36,867 nt of DNA. Source: Leptolinea sp. (GTDB lineage: Bacteria; Chloroflexota; Anaerolineae; Anaerolineales; Anaerolineaceae). How positions within the stretch are numbered: position 1 is the first letter of the stretch; each line of letters starts with the position of its first letter. The position numbers and the translations under genes were made by a program. Location of the stretch: the NCBI GenBank assembly GCA_012798535.1, contig JAAZMZ010000035.1:1-36867 (forward strand), in the 5' to 3' direction. Under the pieces are notes generated by a model. The model was not told where the DNA came from, ran no database searches, and saw nothing but the letters and a program-made list of their open reading frames with translations. Shown one piece after another: positions 7,225-15,151 of the stretch.

Positions 7225-8709
7225 ATGCGCTGTTTAAATGTTTACCGTTTGATTTCCGCAAGCCTGCTATGCGCACAGTTATCAGCCTGCATGCCTCAGC
7301 CTGAAACAGTGGTTGTCGAACAACCGGCCGCCGGGGATGAGAATACAGAATTGATAAAGGAAGCCACACCATTACCCAGGCGGGAACAGTACTTCCCGGG
7401 TCAACTGGTGGATTACATTGCCAGATCCGGTGATACGCTTCCCGGACTGGCCGCGCATTTCAATACCACGATCAAAGAAATTCACCAGGCTAATCCGGTC
7501 ATACCGGACGATGCCAGCACCATGCCCCAGGGTTTTCCCATGAAAATCCCTATTTACTATCAATCGCTTTGGGGAACTCCATTCCAGATTTTGCCAGATA
7601 GTCTCTTTGTATACGGACCGGCACAAAAGGATTTCGATCCGGTGAATTATGTCAAGAACCAGCCTGGCTGGTTCAAGAACTATACTTTTTATACATCGGG
7701 GGCCAACAGGACGGGTGGAGAGATCATCAACCTGCTGGCTCAGAATTACAGTATCAGTCCGCGTCTCCTGCTGGCTTTGATTGAATACCAGGCCGGAGGT
7801 TTATCGCAACCGGTTTCCCAAAAGGATATAGACGAATATCCACTGGGCTTCCGTGATTTCACCCACAAAGGACTTTTTCTTCAATTAAGTTGGGCGGCAA
7901 ATTATTTAAACAACGGGTACTATGATTGGCGAACGGGAAATTTGAAGACATTTGATCTGCAAAATGGACGTCTTGAACGGCCGGATCCATGGCAAAATGC
8001 CGCAACGGTTGGTTTACAGTACTATTTTGCCAGAGTCCTCAATCAGAATGAGTATGAGCAGGCAATTTCCGCCGATGGATTTTTCCAGACATATAAAGCC
8101 TTATTCGGAGATCCTTGGATAGGGGAAACCATCAACATCCCCGGTAGTCTGAAACAACCAAAAATGCATTTTCCCTTCCCAACGGGAAAAACCTGGACTT
8201 ACACCGGCGGTCCCCATTCTCCTTATGGCAATGATTCGCCGCGGGCTGCACTGGATTTTGCGCCGCCCTCCGTGATCGGAGGTTGTGTAGAAACAACTGA
8301 AATTGTTGTGGCAGTAGCCGATGGCATTGTCTCCAGGACAGATACAGGAATCGCTGTTTTGGACCTCGACGGCGATGGGGATGAACGGACAGGCTGGGTG
8401 GTTTTCTATTTACACCTGGCCACAGCGGATATGGTTAAAACTGGAACCAGGGTAAAAGCCGGTGATCGCATGGGCAGACCTTCCTGTGAGGGAGGACATT
8501 CCACCGGTACTCACATTCATATCGCCCGAAAATATAACGGCGAGTGGATACCTGCCGATGGTCCAATTCCCTTCGACCTTGAAGGGTGGCTGGCTGGAAA
8601 CGGTTCAGAAGTCTATCAGGGTACGCTTACCAGATACAGCCGCACTGTGAATGCCTGTGAATGTTCGGATTCAGCCAGTCAGATCACATCAGAAGTAACG
8701 TGCCCGTAG
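7225..8709 (+). CDS. LysM/M23 peptidase lipoprotein, paralogue 3
   Basis: This is the third tandem copy, 494 residues, starting six bases after paralogue 2. The signal peptide ends in lipobox LSAC (Cys22). The tether is shortest here, followed by LysM (about 62-112; YIARSGDTLPGLA), the middle region (SPRLLLALIEY about 178) and M23 (GGPHSPYGND about 328, ALDFAP, YLHL, GTHIHIA about 430). The embedded loop reads DLDGDGDERTG. A few Cys residues occur near the C-terminus (NACECSD), unlike the other copies. It ends the plus-strand envelope block and converges on the OsmC gene. No strong terminator is visible in the 31-bp gap. Confidence 0.9.
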   Translation: MRCLNVYRLISASLLCAQLSACMPQPETVVVEQPAAGDENTELIKEATPLPRREQYFPGQLVDYIARSGDTLPGLAAHFNTTIKEIHQANPVIPDDASTMPQGFPMKIPIYYQSLWGTPFQILPDSLFVYGPAQKDFDPVNYVKNQPGWFKNYTFYTSGANRTGGEIINLLAQNYSISPRLLLALIEYQAGGLSQPVSQKDIDEYPLGFRDFTHKGLFLQLSWAANYLNNGYYDWRTGNLKTFDLQNGRLERPDPWQNAATVGLQYYFARVLNQNEYEQAISADGFFQTYKALFGDPWIGETINIPGSLKQPKMHFPFPTGKTWTYTGGPHSPYGNDSPRAALDFAPPSVIGGCVETTEIVVAVADGIVSRTDTGIAVLDLDGDGDERTGWVVFYLHLATADMVKTGTRVKAGDRMGRPSCEGGHSTGTHIHIARKYNGEWIPADGPIPFDLEGWLAGNGSEVYQGTLTRYSRTVNACECSDSASQITSEVTCP

Positions 8710-8740
8710 GACAAAACGGTCGGAAATGTCACCTTTTCCT

Positions 8741-9151
8741 TCAGTGAATAGTGATTTTGTGTGTTATGGGAACAGCTTTCGAAAGCATGGCTTGAGCCGG
8801 GCAATACTTGGTGATCGATAACTCCACTGCCCGTTCAACCGCCGCTTTATCGATCTCCTCACCCGTAACATAGTATTCGACTTCAATGCCGGTGAATACC
8901 TTTGGATGTTCGGTTGCTTTTTCGGCATGAATCCGCACTTCAAAATTGGTGACCTTCTGTTTCTTCTTCGACAGGATGGAGATCACATCCATACCCGTGC
9001 AGCCGGCCAGACCAATGGCGATCAACTCCATAGGCCTAAATCCATCATCGGCACCCCCCAGATCCGATGATGTACCCATTGGAACGCTGAAACCCGATTC
9101 AGATGTACCCGCAAAAGTCATTCCGTTTTTCCATACCACTTTCGCTTCCAT
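8741..9151 (-). CDS. OsmC/Ohr family protein
   Basis: The 136-residue protein matches the OsmC-like family, which reduces organic hydroperoxides through two cysteines. Characteristic segments are PMELIAIGLAGCTGMDVISIL (first Cys in the long central helix; conserved PxELxxxxLxxC pattern) and ITKYCPAQAMLSKAVPI (second Cys). Both cysteines are kept, so peroxidase activity is plausible, although many OsmC-like proteins have unknown substrates. It is the last gene of a five-gene minus-strand run and starts 26 bp after the tsaD stop. Confidence 0.92.
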   Translation of the reverse strand: MEAKVVWKNGMTFAGTSESGFSVPMGTSSDLGGADDGFRPMELIAIGLAGCTGMDVISILSKKKQKVTNFEVRIHAEKATEHPKVFTGIEVEYYVTGEEIDKAAVERAVELSITKYCPAQAMLSKAVPITHKITIH

Positions 9152-9177
9152 AGTCCAACCTTCCTACAAATAATGAT

Positions 9178-10206
9178 TTAACTCAAGGGCCAATTAGGCA
9201 GCACATCCATATCCAGTGAATCAATTTTCCCCGCAATAAAACGATAATACCCTGCTGAAGCGATCATGGCAGCATTGTCGGTACACAGATATAACGGCGG
9301 GATATGCACGGGAAATTCTCCCTGCCCGGTAAACGCCGTGCGCAGCGCTTTGTTGGCCGAAACACCACCTGCCACAACAATCTCCTTAACATTGAAATGC
9401 CTGGCGGCAGCCAGTGTCTTTGATACCAGCACATCCACTACAGCCGCCTGAAAACTGGCTGCCAGATCCGCCACCGGAATTTCCCGGCTTTCTTCTTCCA
9501 GCTTTTTGATCATTCTCAGGACAGCCGTTTTCAATCCGCTGAATGAGAAATCCCACCCACCTTCCAACCGTGCACGTGGAAAATTAAAAGCGGTACTGTT
9601 TCCCAGTTCCGCGGCTTTCTGAATGGAAGGTCCACCGGGATATGCGAGTCCAAGCAGCCGGGCGACTTTATCAAAGGCTTCTCCGGCAGCGTCATCCAAA
9701 GTGGCGCCCAGCCGGCGGTAACTCAGGTGGTCTTCCATCAGATTCAATTCCGTATGGCCACCGGATACCAGCAAAGCCATCACCGGAAATTGAGGCGGCG
9801 AGAAATGATCGGCCGTCTCCGGTTTTACCCAGGCGGAATAAATATGCCCTTCCAGATGATTCACTCCGATCAAAGGAAGATTTCTCGCCAACGAAATGCC
9901 TTTGGCCGCGTTGAAACCCACCACAAGTGAACCGGCCAGGCCAGGTCCGCGGGTGGCGGCAACCGCGTCAATATCATCCCAGGAAAGGTGTGCCTTTTGC
10001 AGGGTTTCTTCGATGATCGGATACACACTTAGGATGTGCTGCCTTGAGGCGACTTCAGGGAACACCCCGCCGTATTTTTTATGCAGTTCGATTTGAGTGG
10101 CAACAGAATTGGCCAGCAGCAGACTCCCATTTTCTATGACAGCGGCAGCCGTTTCATCACACGAAGATTCAATACCGAGTATTCTCGCAGGTCGATTATC
10201 AGTCAT
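9178..10206 (-). CDS. tsaD: tRNA N6-threonylcarbamoyladenosine (t6A37) transferase subunit
   Basis: TsaD transfers the threonylcarbamoyl group from TC-AMP to A37 of ANN-decoding tRNAs, together with TsaB and TsaE. The 342-residue protein is full length. The start ILGIESSCDETAAAV is the ASKHA-fold phosphate-1 motif; NHLEGHIYSAW holds the two metal-binding His residues near 110-115; VSGGHTEL and the C-terminal CTDNAAMIA also match. It is preceded on the minus strand by TATAAT, then GGTGAGG just before the ATG, so it may have its own promoter within the run as well as read-through from the M24 gene 17 bp upstream. Confidence 0.97.
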   Translation of the reverse strand: MTDNRPARILGIESSCDETAAAVIENGSLLLANSVATQIELHKKYGGVFPEVASRQHILSVYPIIEETLQKAHLSWDDIDAVAATRGPGLAGSLVVGFNAAKGISLARNLPLIGVNHLEGHIYSAWVKPETADHFSPPQFPVMALLVSGGHTELNLMEDHLSYRRLGATLDDAAGEAFDKVARLLGLAYPGGPSIQKAAELGNSTAFNFPRARLEGGWDFSFSGLKTAVLRMIKKLEEESREIPVADLAASFQAAVVDVLVSKTLAAARHFNVKEIVVAGGVSANKALRTAFTGQGEFPVHIPPLYLCTDNAAMIASAGYYRFIAGKIDSLDMDVLPNWPLS

Positions 10207-10223
10207 ACCTCACCATTATAAAT

Positions 10224-11459
10224 TCATCCATGTACCGGTATGACAAGATCATACGGATATTCTGCCATGCATTCGATTTTGTTCTTGTGATTTACACAAT
10301 AAGTATCCTCTATCCGTACCCCGATTTTTTTCTCGGGATAATACAGGCCAGGTTCAACGGTAAAAACGGCTCCCGGTGCCAGAATATCGGTTTCATCAGC
10401 CTTATCGCCGAACCAGGGTTTTTCATGTACTCGCAATCCCAGCCCGTGCCCGATGGCGTGATTGTAACCTTTTTCCGTATTGCGATCGGTCTTTACAGTG
10501 GTATGCCCCATTTCCTCGAACAGTTCACAGGTCTTCAATTGATAAGGCCGGCATAGATCATTCACTTTGAGCTGCGATACGATCCGGTCATACACCCGTT
10601 TTACCTGTTGATGCAGTTGTACCGCTTCATCCGGCGCGTGACCCAGGCACCAGGTTCGTGTGAAATCATAAAAGTATCCTCCACCGACCTGACAGGGAAA
10701 GATATCAAAGACAATGGTCTCACCAATCCGGATGGCTTCTTTGTTATTCCCTGTGGAATGCGGAACGGCAGAATCGTATCCCATGGAAAAAATGGTCCCT
10801 TCGGGATTTTCCGCGCCCGCTTCCGCCAGCCAGAGATTAATGAGCCGCTTCACCTGGCCGATCGTAACTGGATCGCCATTCGCCGCAACCAGCGTGTTGT
10901 TCTTTACTTTCTGTCCGGAGAGAAAATCCGCTGTTTTACCCACCACCCCGGTTGTGATTTTACCCATCGAGCGGATCTGTTCCAGTTCATTCTCATCTTT
11001 CGTGGTCATGGCTCTATAAAGGATCGATTCTTCCCAATCGGCGATAAATTCCACATCCGGCAGGTATTCAGACACTCCCGAAAATGAGGAGAACGCCTTT
11101 CCGGCATCTGCCTGTCCGTACACAACAACTTTCCCGCTTTTCACATGGCAATCTTCGAGTATATGAGCCAGTCGCCGGGCTTCGACCCGAGTTCGATCAC
11201 CGTTGGTTTCTTTGATCAGGTCAACAAAAGGATATTTATTGTTAGGCAGCAGATCGCAGCCGGTCCTGGCAGCCTCATCTCTTTCAAATGCATCATGAAT
11301 GAGCACAGGTTTCTCACCGGGCTTAATGATTAGATCTCCTCTGGACACATGTACATTTCCCGTGAAATAACGCATGGCTGGGTTATGATCTGCCGAACCG
11401 ATGATCAGTATGGCTGCGACATCGTAGGCTTTCATCAAATCGTCAAGTTGTTCTTTCAT
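10224..11459 (-). CDS. M24 family metallopeptidase (Xaa-Pro aminopeptidase/creatinase-like)
   Basis: This 411-residue protein has the creatinase-like N-terminal domain (about 1-165) and the pita-bread catalytic domain (about 170-405). The five metal ligands of M24 can be placed: Asp in VFDIFP, Asp in YDFTRTW, His in GHGLGLRVHEKP, Glu in FTVEPGLYYPEK and Glu in VRIEDTYCV. It likely removes residues before proline from peptides, but the N-terminal half is not diagnostic of a known substrate. Its first bases overlap the end of selA by 17 bp, so translation is probably coupled to selA. Confidence 0.88.
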   Translation of the reverse strand: MKEQLDDLMKAYDVAAILIIGSADHNPAMRYFTGNVHVSRGDLIIKPGEKPVLIHDAFERDEAARTGCDLLPNNKYPFVDLIKETNGDRTRVEARRLAHILEDCHVKSGKVVVYGQADAGKAFSSFSGVSEYLPDVEFIADWEESILYRAMTTKDENELEQIRSMGKITTGVVGKTADFLSGQKVKNNTLVAANGDPVTIGQVKRLINLWLAEAGAENPEGTIFSMGYDSAVPHSTGNNKEAIRIGETIVFDIFPCQVGGGYFYDFTRTWCLGHAPDEAVQLHQQVKRVYDRIVSQLKVNDLCRPYQLKTCELFEEMGHTTVKTDRNTEKGYNHAIGHGLGLRVHEKPWFGDKADETDILAPGAVFTVEPGLYYPEKKIGVRIEDTYCVNHKNKIECMAEYPYDLVIPVHG

Positions 11460-12822
11460 ATTTCTGTCTGTATTCCTTTAATGAACGAATTATCATCTTT
11501 ACCAGTATTTCATCCTGTTCGGTAAAAACCGTACGTGGATCAAAAAGGACTTTGCCTTCTTGAATGCGAGGAATTACAGCCGGTGATTGCCTGCGCAGGA
11601 TCCGCGCCAGCATATCGGGTTTCTTTACAATCAGTGAGAGCACCCAGGTAGGCAGTACCTCCTCCGGCAAACTACCTCCTCCCACCGTGGACTGGCTCGC
11701 TTCAGCACTCCCCGCACCAATCTCTTTGATCCATTGATCGACCCGCAGACGCAAATCGGTGGATCTGGCAGCAATCATTTTCCAAACTGGCACCTCCAGC
11801 AAAGCCTGGTCTTTAAGGTAAGTAAGAATGGTCGCTTCCAGACCGCAGATCAACATCTTATCCGCCCTGACGATGCGGGCCAGTGGGAATTTTTTGATCT
11901 TTTCCAGGTAACGTGATTTCCCGAGTATGATCCCGGCCTGGGGTCCACCCAGCAATTTGTCACCGGAAAAACAGACAATATCGGCTCCGGCTGCCAGCGA
12001 TTCCTGCACAGTTGGTTCATGAGCCAGACCAAATATTGCTGTGTCAAGAAGAGCACCCGATCCCAGGTCGTGAACTAGCGGAACCCCTTTTTCATGGGCC
12101 AACCGGGCAATTTCATCCAAACCAGGTTCTTCTGTAAAACCGGTGATCTTGAAATTTGAAGGGTGAACATGTAATATCAACGCACCGCCGGATTCCACGG
12201 CTGCACGATAATCATCGAGATTGACCCGGTTGGTTGTACCAATTTCCATCAGGTGCGCTCCGGATTGGGCAAGAATTTCCGGGATTCGAAATCCGCCCCC
12301 GATCTCTACCATTTGATTCCGGGCGATGACCACATTCTTTCTTCTGGCCAGGGCACTCAATACCAGCATCACCGCTGCGGCATTGTTATTGACCACCAGA
12401 GAGTCTTCTACATTGAGGTAACGCCTGAAAAGTTCGTGTAAATGTGTGTTGCGCCATCTTCGACTTCCATTGGCCAGATCGAATTCCAGGGAAGAGTAGC
12501 CACCGGCACAATCAGCAATCGCCTGGACTGCCGTGCTACCCAGAGGTGCTCTGCCAAGGTTGGTATGTAATATCACACCGGTCGCGTTGATCACCGGTTT
12601 TGTGGTCAGATCATTCAGTTTACTCAGGGTGGCAGCAATCCTGGAAATGATCTCCTGCTCATCGGGCAATGATCTGCCCGTTCGAACTTCCTGACGGATG
12701 GTATCCAATTCTTCGCGAACAACAGAGATCACCAGTGGACGGCTAAATTGTGAAATCAGAGTGCGGATTACTGATTTTTGTAATAATTGTTCCACCCCTG
12801 GAATGCCGGAAAAGTCATTCAT
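11443..12822 (-). CDS. selA: L-seryl-tRNA(Sec) selenium transferase
   Basis: SelA is the PLP enzyme that converts Ser-tRNA(Sec) to Sec-tRNA(Sec) with selenophosphate. Family landmarks: IPGVEQLL at the N-terminus, NATGVILHTNLGRAPL, VVNNNAAAVMLVL, HVHPSNFKITGFTEEP, HDLGSGAL, and the PLP lysine in FSGDKLLGGPQAG. Length (459 residues from this start) is normal. The start is ambiguous: ATG 12822 fits the family N-terminus and overlaps the upstream gene by 8 bp; ATG 12858 would add 12 residues. Presence implies selenocysteine incorporation, yet selB, selC, selD and a recognisable selenoprotein are not in this window. Confidence 0.95.
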   Translation of the reverse strand: MNDFSGIPGVEQLLQKSVIRTLISQFSRPLVISVVREELDTIRQEVRTGRSLPDEQEIISRIAATLSKLNDLTTKPVINATGVILHTNLGRAPLGSTAVQAIADCAGGYSSLEFDLANGSRRWRNTHLHELFRRYLNVEDSLVVNNNAAAVMLVLSALARRKNVVIARNQMVEIGGGFRIPEILAQSGAHLMEIGTTNRVNLDDYRAAVESGGALILHVHPSNFKITGFTEEPGLDEIARLAHEKGVPLVHDLGSGALLDTAIFGLAHEPTVQESLAAGADIVCFSGDKLLGGPQAGIILGKSRYLEKIKKFPLARIVRADKMLICGLEATILTYLKDQALLEVPVWKMIAARSTDLRLRVDQWIKEIGAGSAEASQSTVGGGSLPEEVLPTWVLSLIVKKPDMLARILRRQSPAVIPRIQEGKVLFDPRTVFTEQDEILVKMIIRSLKEYRQKYERTT

Positions 12823-13219
12823 CTTCACGCATTTGAGCAATGAAACGGCTTCGCTCATTCATCCGAATGAGAAACTCAATCGTAATGATCCCGATAGCCA
12901 GGAAGACCACCAGTCCAGAATTTAGGATACGCCCAAACTGAAGCCACATCAAGATACAACCGTATACTCCCAACCAGATGGCCTGCCGGATTACCACCGA
13001 AGCACTGGCGCGCGGTTTCGCCGGGAACCTGCGGTTGAGAAAATCAGATACCGGCATACCCAACCCGGCAAGCCCGAGGAAAAAGAAAAAATAGAAAAGC
13101 CAGCGCGGTCCCAGGGTTGGTACCGTGTTTATTACAATAACTGCTAGACCGCCCCATCCGGTAACGGTTAGAAAAAAAGCTGTCAACAGAACAGGTAACC
13201 GCGGAAATTCTCGATTCAT
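12815..13219 (-). CDS. Small membrane protein, four predicted TM helices
   Basis: The 134-residue protein has four hydrophobic segments (about 9-32, 38-55, 75-95, 100-117) separated by basic loops, including FLNRRFPAKPRAS, and a charged C-terminus. I do not recognise a family. It is the first gene of the selA-M24-tsaD-OsmC run and overlaps the selA start, so it is probably translated in coupling with selA. The TATAAT 11 bases upstream of its ATG implies a very short leader. Confidence 0.7.
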   Translation of the reverse strand: MNREFPRLPVLLTAFFLTVTGWGGLAVIVINTVPTLGPRWLFYFFFFLGLAGLGMPVSDFLNRRFPAKPRASASVVIRQAIWLGVYGCILMWLQFGRILNSGLVVFLAIGIITIEFLIRMNERSRFIAQMREDE

Positions 13220-13230
13220 GGATCAAAAAG

Positions 13231-13236
13231 ATTATA
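13231..13236 (-). promoter_or_regulatory. -10 box for the minus-strand selA-tsaD gene run
   Basis: Minus-strand TATAAT lies 11 bases before the ATG at 13219, giving a predicted leader of only a few bases. No good -35 hexamer is found at 17 bp; that position overlaps the tRNA-Asp -35 on the other strand, so the two promoters are back to back. Confidence 0.45.
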
Positions 13237-13255
13237 ACCGATGAAACTTAATGGG

Positions 13256-13284
13256 TTGACGGATGAATCTGCCTGTGTTATTAT
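13256..13284 (+). promoter_or_regulatory. Sigma-70 promoter of the tRNA-Asp gene
   Basis: TTGACG (13256-13261) and TATTAT (13279-13284) are separated by exactly 17 bp. The expected start point near 13291 is a few bases before the mature tRNA 5' end. Confidence 0.75.
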
Positions 13285-13294
13285 TTGCACGTTC

Positions 13295-13367
13295 GGGGGC
13301 GTGGTGTAGCGGCTAACATGCGGCCCTGTCAAGGCCGAGATCGCGGGTTCGAACCCCGTCGCTCCCG
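13295..13367 (+). tRNA. tRNA-Asp (anticodon GTC)
   Basis: The full cloverleaf folds: acceptor 13295-13301 with 13360-13366 (one G-T pair), D stem GTGT/ACAT, anticodon stem CGGCC/GGCCG around loop CTGTCAA (anticodon 13328-13330), variable loop AGATC, T stem GCGGG/CCCGT with loop TTCGAAC, discriminator G at 13367. The discriminator G and the GTC anticodon are as expected for Asp. The 3' CCA is not encoded (GCTG... follows). Confidence 0.97.
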
Positions 13368-13387
13368 CTGAATGATAGGAAAAAATA

Positions 13388-13417
13388 CCTGGTTTTTTTG
13401 ACCGGGTGTTTTTCTTT
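13388..13417 (+). terminator. Rho-independent terminator after tRNA-Asp
   Basis: ACCTGGT (13388-13394) pairs with ACCGGGT (13402-13408) with one G-T pair and a seven-base loop; a T-rich tract follows directly. A-rich sequence before the stem means it could also serve the FeoA-domain gene converging from the other side. Confidence 0.8.
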
Positions 13418-13419
13418 AA

Positions 13420-13686
13420 TTATCTTTTTGGTCTAATAATTATCTCTGACGCAATTTCCTGATCTATCCCGATTATTTTTCCACCCACTTTTATGATGAA
13501 ATGGGATTGATGATTGGCAAGGATCGTAACTTCAACTTTGGGCATGACTCCAAGTACGGACAATTCATGTTGAGTTTGTTCCTTGATTGCCGTGATCGCA
13601 ACAATTTCACCTGTCTGCCCAACATCAAGTTTATATAAGGGCACAATTAAGTTCTGTTTTGGATTAATGGTTGTTCTTAACATCAT
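13420..13686 (-). CDS. FeoA-domain protein (SH3-like)
   Basis: The 88-residue product has the FeoA pattern: a hydrophobic beta start, VGQTGEIVAI, LSVLGVMPKVEVTIL and GGKIIGIDQEIASEIIIRP. FeoA-type domains assist the FeoB ferrous iron transporter or form part of metal-dependent regulators. The ATG at 13686 is preferred since GGTGAG lies seven bases upstream; the longer frame would begin with TTG at 13725. No feoB is adjacent, so this is a stand-alone copy whose role is uncertain. It ends just after the tRNA-Asp terminator. Confidence 0.82.
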   Translation of the reverse strand: MMLRTTINPKQNLIVPLYKLDVGQTGEIVAITAIKEQTQHELSVLGVMPKVEVTILANHQSHFIIKVGGKIIGIDQEIASEIIIRPKR

Positions 13687-13965
13687 TTTGCTCTCACCCT
13701 TTTCTGTTATCTCATTTCTCTTCAAAGATACGATTTAATTTTGAAGATCTGTTGATGTAGTTGGGTAGAGATTGTGTAGAAAAAATGGAGAATTGGTTCA
13801 TTCGTGATGAATCGGCATTCCGGCAAATGAGAAGCGAAAAAACAGTTCGATTTGTGAAATTGTAGAATTCAATACAAAAATAAACTGTGCTTGCTGGAAG
13901 CAGAGATATCGCGCAGTTCTTTCGATTCAGTTAGCTGGTGAAAGCTTGCAGTCTGGAAATGCGAA

Positions 13966-14892
13966 TTACTTGAAAATCGTTCCCGTTATGATGGTATAGG
14001 CAATTAATAAATGCATATAGAAAAGAATGATTATCATCGAATATAGCCATAAGCGTACCGATAATAAATTTTGGCGGCTTATCGGATCCTGTAAAATTGA
14101 TTTTTCCCCCTGGTTGTTTTGCCATACACTCCGGTACATATACATTATTAATGGTGCATTGATGAGTAAAAAAATATTCCATACCAGAAGCCATTCGGGA
14201 AACACATTTGCGGATATCCCTTCATTAGCCTGGACCTGAAAAAGATACACCATCGATACTCCGACACAGGTAAGACCCAGAAAAATGAATCCCAGGTACT
14301 CTTTGCAGGTTCGTAACTGTACAATCCAATTCCAATCAGAAGCAGAATGTCTTCGCAATCCCAGAATCGTGAAAACACCGATCAAGGCGGAAGAGGTGTT
14401 GACCAACATGTCGCTTAATCCGTAGAATCGACCGGGGTGGATACCCTGCTCCAATTCATCCACCAATCCAAGCATGGAAGTGCACACGAATACCAGGATG
14501 AGAATTCCGCTGCCCCGATAGTCGCGGGAAAGGGCGGCATACACCAGCCAGGCCAGCAATACATATTCTGGGATATGGATATGTTTATTGGGATTCTCTT
14601 GAAATGTAAAGATGAACCAGACAATAACAACGCAGGGTAACAGGTAAAACAGATTCTTCAGGCTCTTCTTCATAAGGAGAAGACAGGCAATGTATCCTGT
14701 CCCGCTTACAATGACAAGAAAAAATGGGATTTTCCCTGCGAAAGATCCTCCGAAATTGGCTTCTATGTACCTGTAAATAATAATGACATCCGGAAGTAGG
14801 AAGGTGAGGATGGCGATGAGTAACCAAAGAACCAAAGATGGTATTTTGAATAAATATTTGAAGTTTTTCAGTTTGGTACTCATTATTGACAC
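13966..14892 (-). CDS. VanZ-like polytopic membrane protein
   Basis: The 308-residue protein has about eight to nine hydrophobic segments. The middle contains a VanZ-type signature: HIPEYVLLAWLVYAAL followed by GLVDELEQGIHPGRFYGLSDMLVNTSSALIGV, matching the conserved DE-Q-PGR-D-N pattern. VanZ-like proteins are linked to low-level teicoplanin resistance in some Firmicutes, but most members have no known function. It is longer than single-domain VanZ proteins, with extra helices on both sides. The start is GTG 14892 (AGGA eight bases upstream) or ATG 14883. The remnant at 14930-15148 lies directly upstream on the same strand. Confidence 0.7.
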   Translation of the reverse strand: MSIMSTKLKNFKYLFKIPSLVLWLLIAILTFLLPDVIIIYRYIEANFGGSFAGKIPFFLVIVSGTGYIACLLLMKKSLKNLFYLLPCVVIVWFIFTFQENPNKHIHIPEYVLLAWLVYAALSRDYRGSGILILVFVCTSMLGLVDELEQGIHPGRFYGLSDMLVNTSSALIGVFTILGLRRHSASDWNWIVQLRTCKEYLGFIFLGLTCVGVSMVYLFQVQANEGISANVFPEWLLVWNIFLLINAPLIMYMYRSVWQNNQGEKSILQDPISRQNLLSVRLWLYSMIIILFYMHLLIAYTIITGTIFK

Positions 14893-14929
14893 TGGATTTT
14901 TCCTGTTGGTGAATTGTGAGCTTTCGTGT

Positions 14930-15148
14930 TCATCGAGTTTCCACTAATTCTACCGGGATTAGCATTACTTTGATATGTTCAATGGGTTTCCACTCTGTAG
15001 AGATCCCTATAACCTGTGGCCCTCATTTTTTGGTAACAGTAAACAGAGCATCTCCATATCCAAAGATCGGATTGTATACATCTCCAACAAACAAATTTGT
15101 AAATCCATATCATCTACCATTCCCCGTATAAACGTCGATAATTAATTG
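14930..15148 (-). pseudogene. Protein-like remnant with two in-frame TGA codons
   Basis: One minus-strand frame reads like a real protein C-terminus of about 73 codons, starting QLIIDVYTGNGR, then TGA (15112-15110), then YGFTNLFVGDVYNPIFGYG and DALFTVTKK, then TGA (15025-15023), then GPQVIGISTEWKPIEHIKV and ending PVELVETR with TGA at 14932-14930. Both internal TGA codons fall where Trp (TGG) would fit. Nearby genes use TGA as a stop and TGG for Trp, so recoding is unlikely and decay by G-to-A change is the simplest reading. I do not recognise the family. An open frame on the other strand (14916-15131) is probably its shadow. Confidence 0.45.
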
Positions 15149-15151
15149 CGT

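Noticed and set aside
13726..13965. Short plus-strand frame (ATG near 13785, about 26 codons) in the gap before the VanZ-like gene
   Set aside because: No Shine-Dalgarno site, no motif and no neighbour context; I see nothing else supported in this gap.
14916..15131. Plus-strand open frame of 71 codons
   Set aside because: It is antisense to the more protein-like minus-strand remnant, lacks a Shine-Dalgarno site and shows no recognisable motif.
14930..15148. Selenoprotein gene using TGA, suggested by selA in the window
   Set aside because: Two TGA codons at Trp-like positions and no clear SECIS hairpin directly after either; a decayed gene is simpler.
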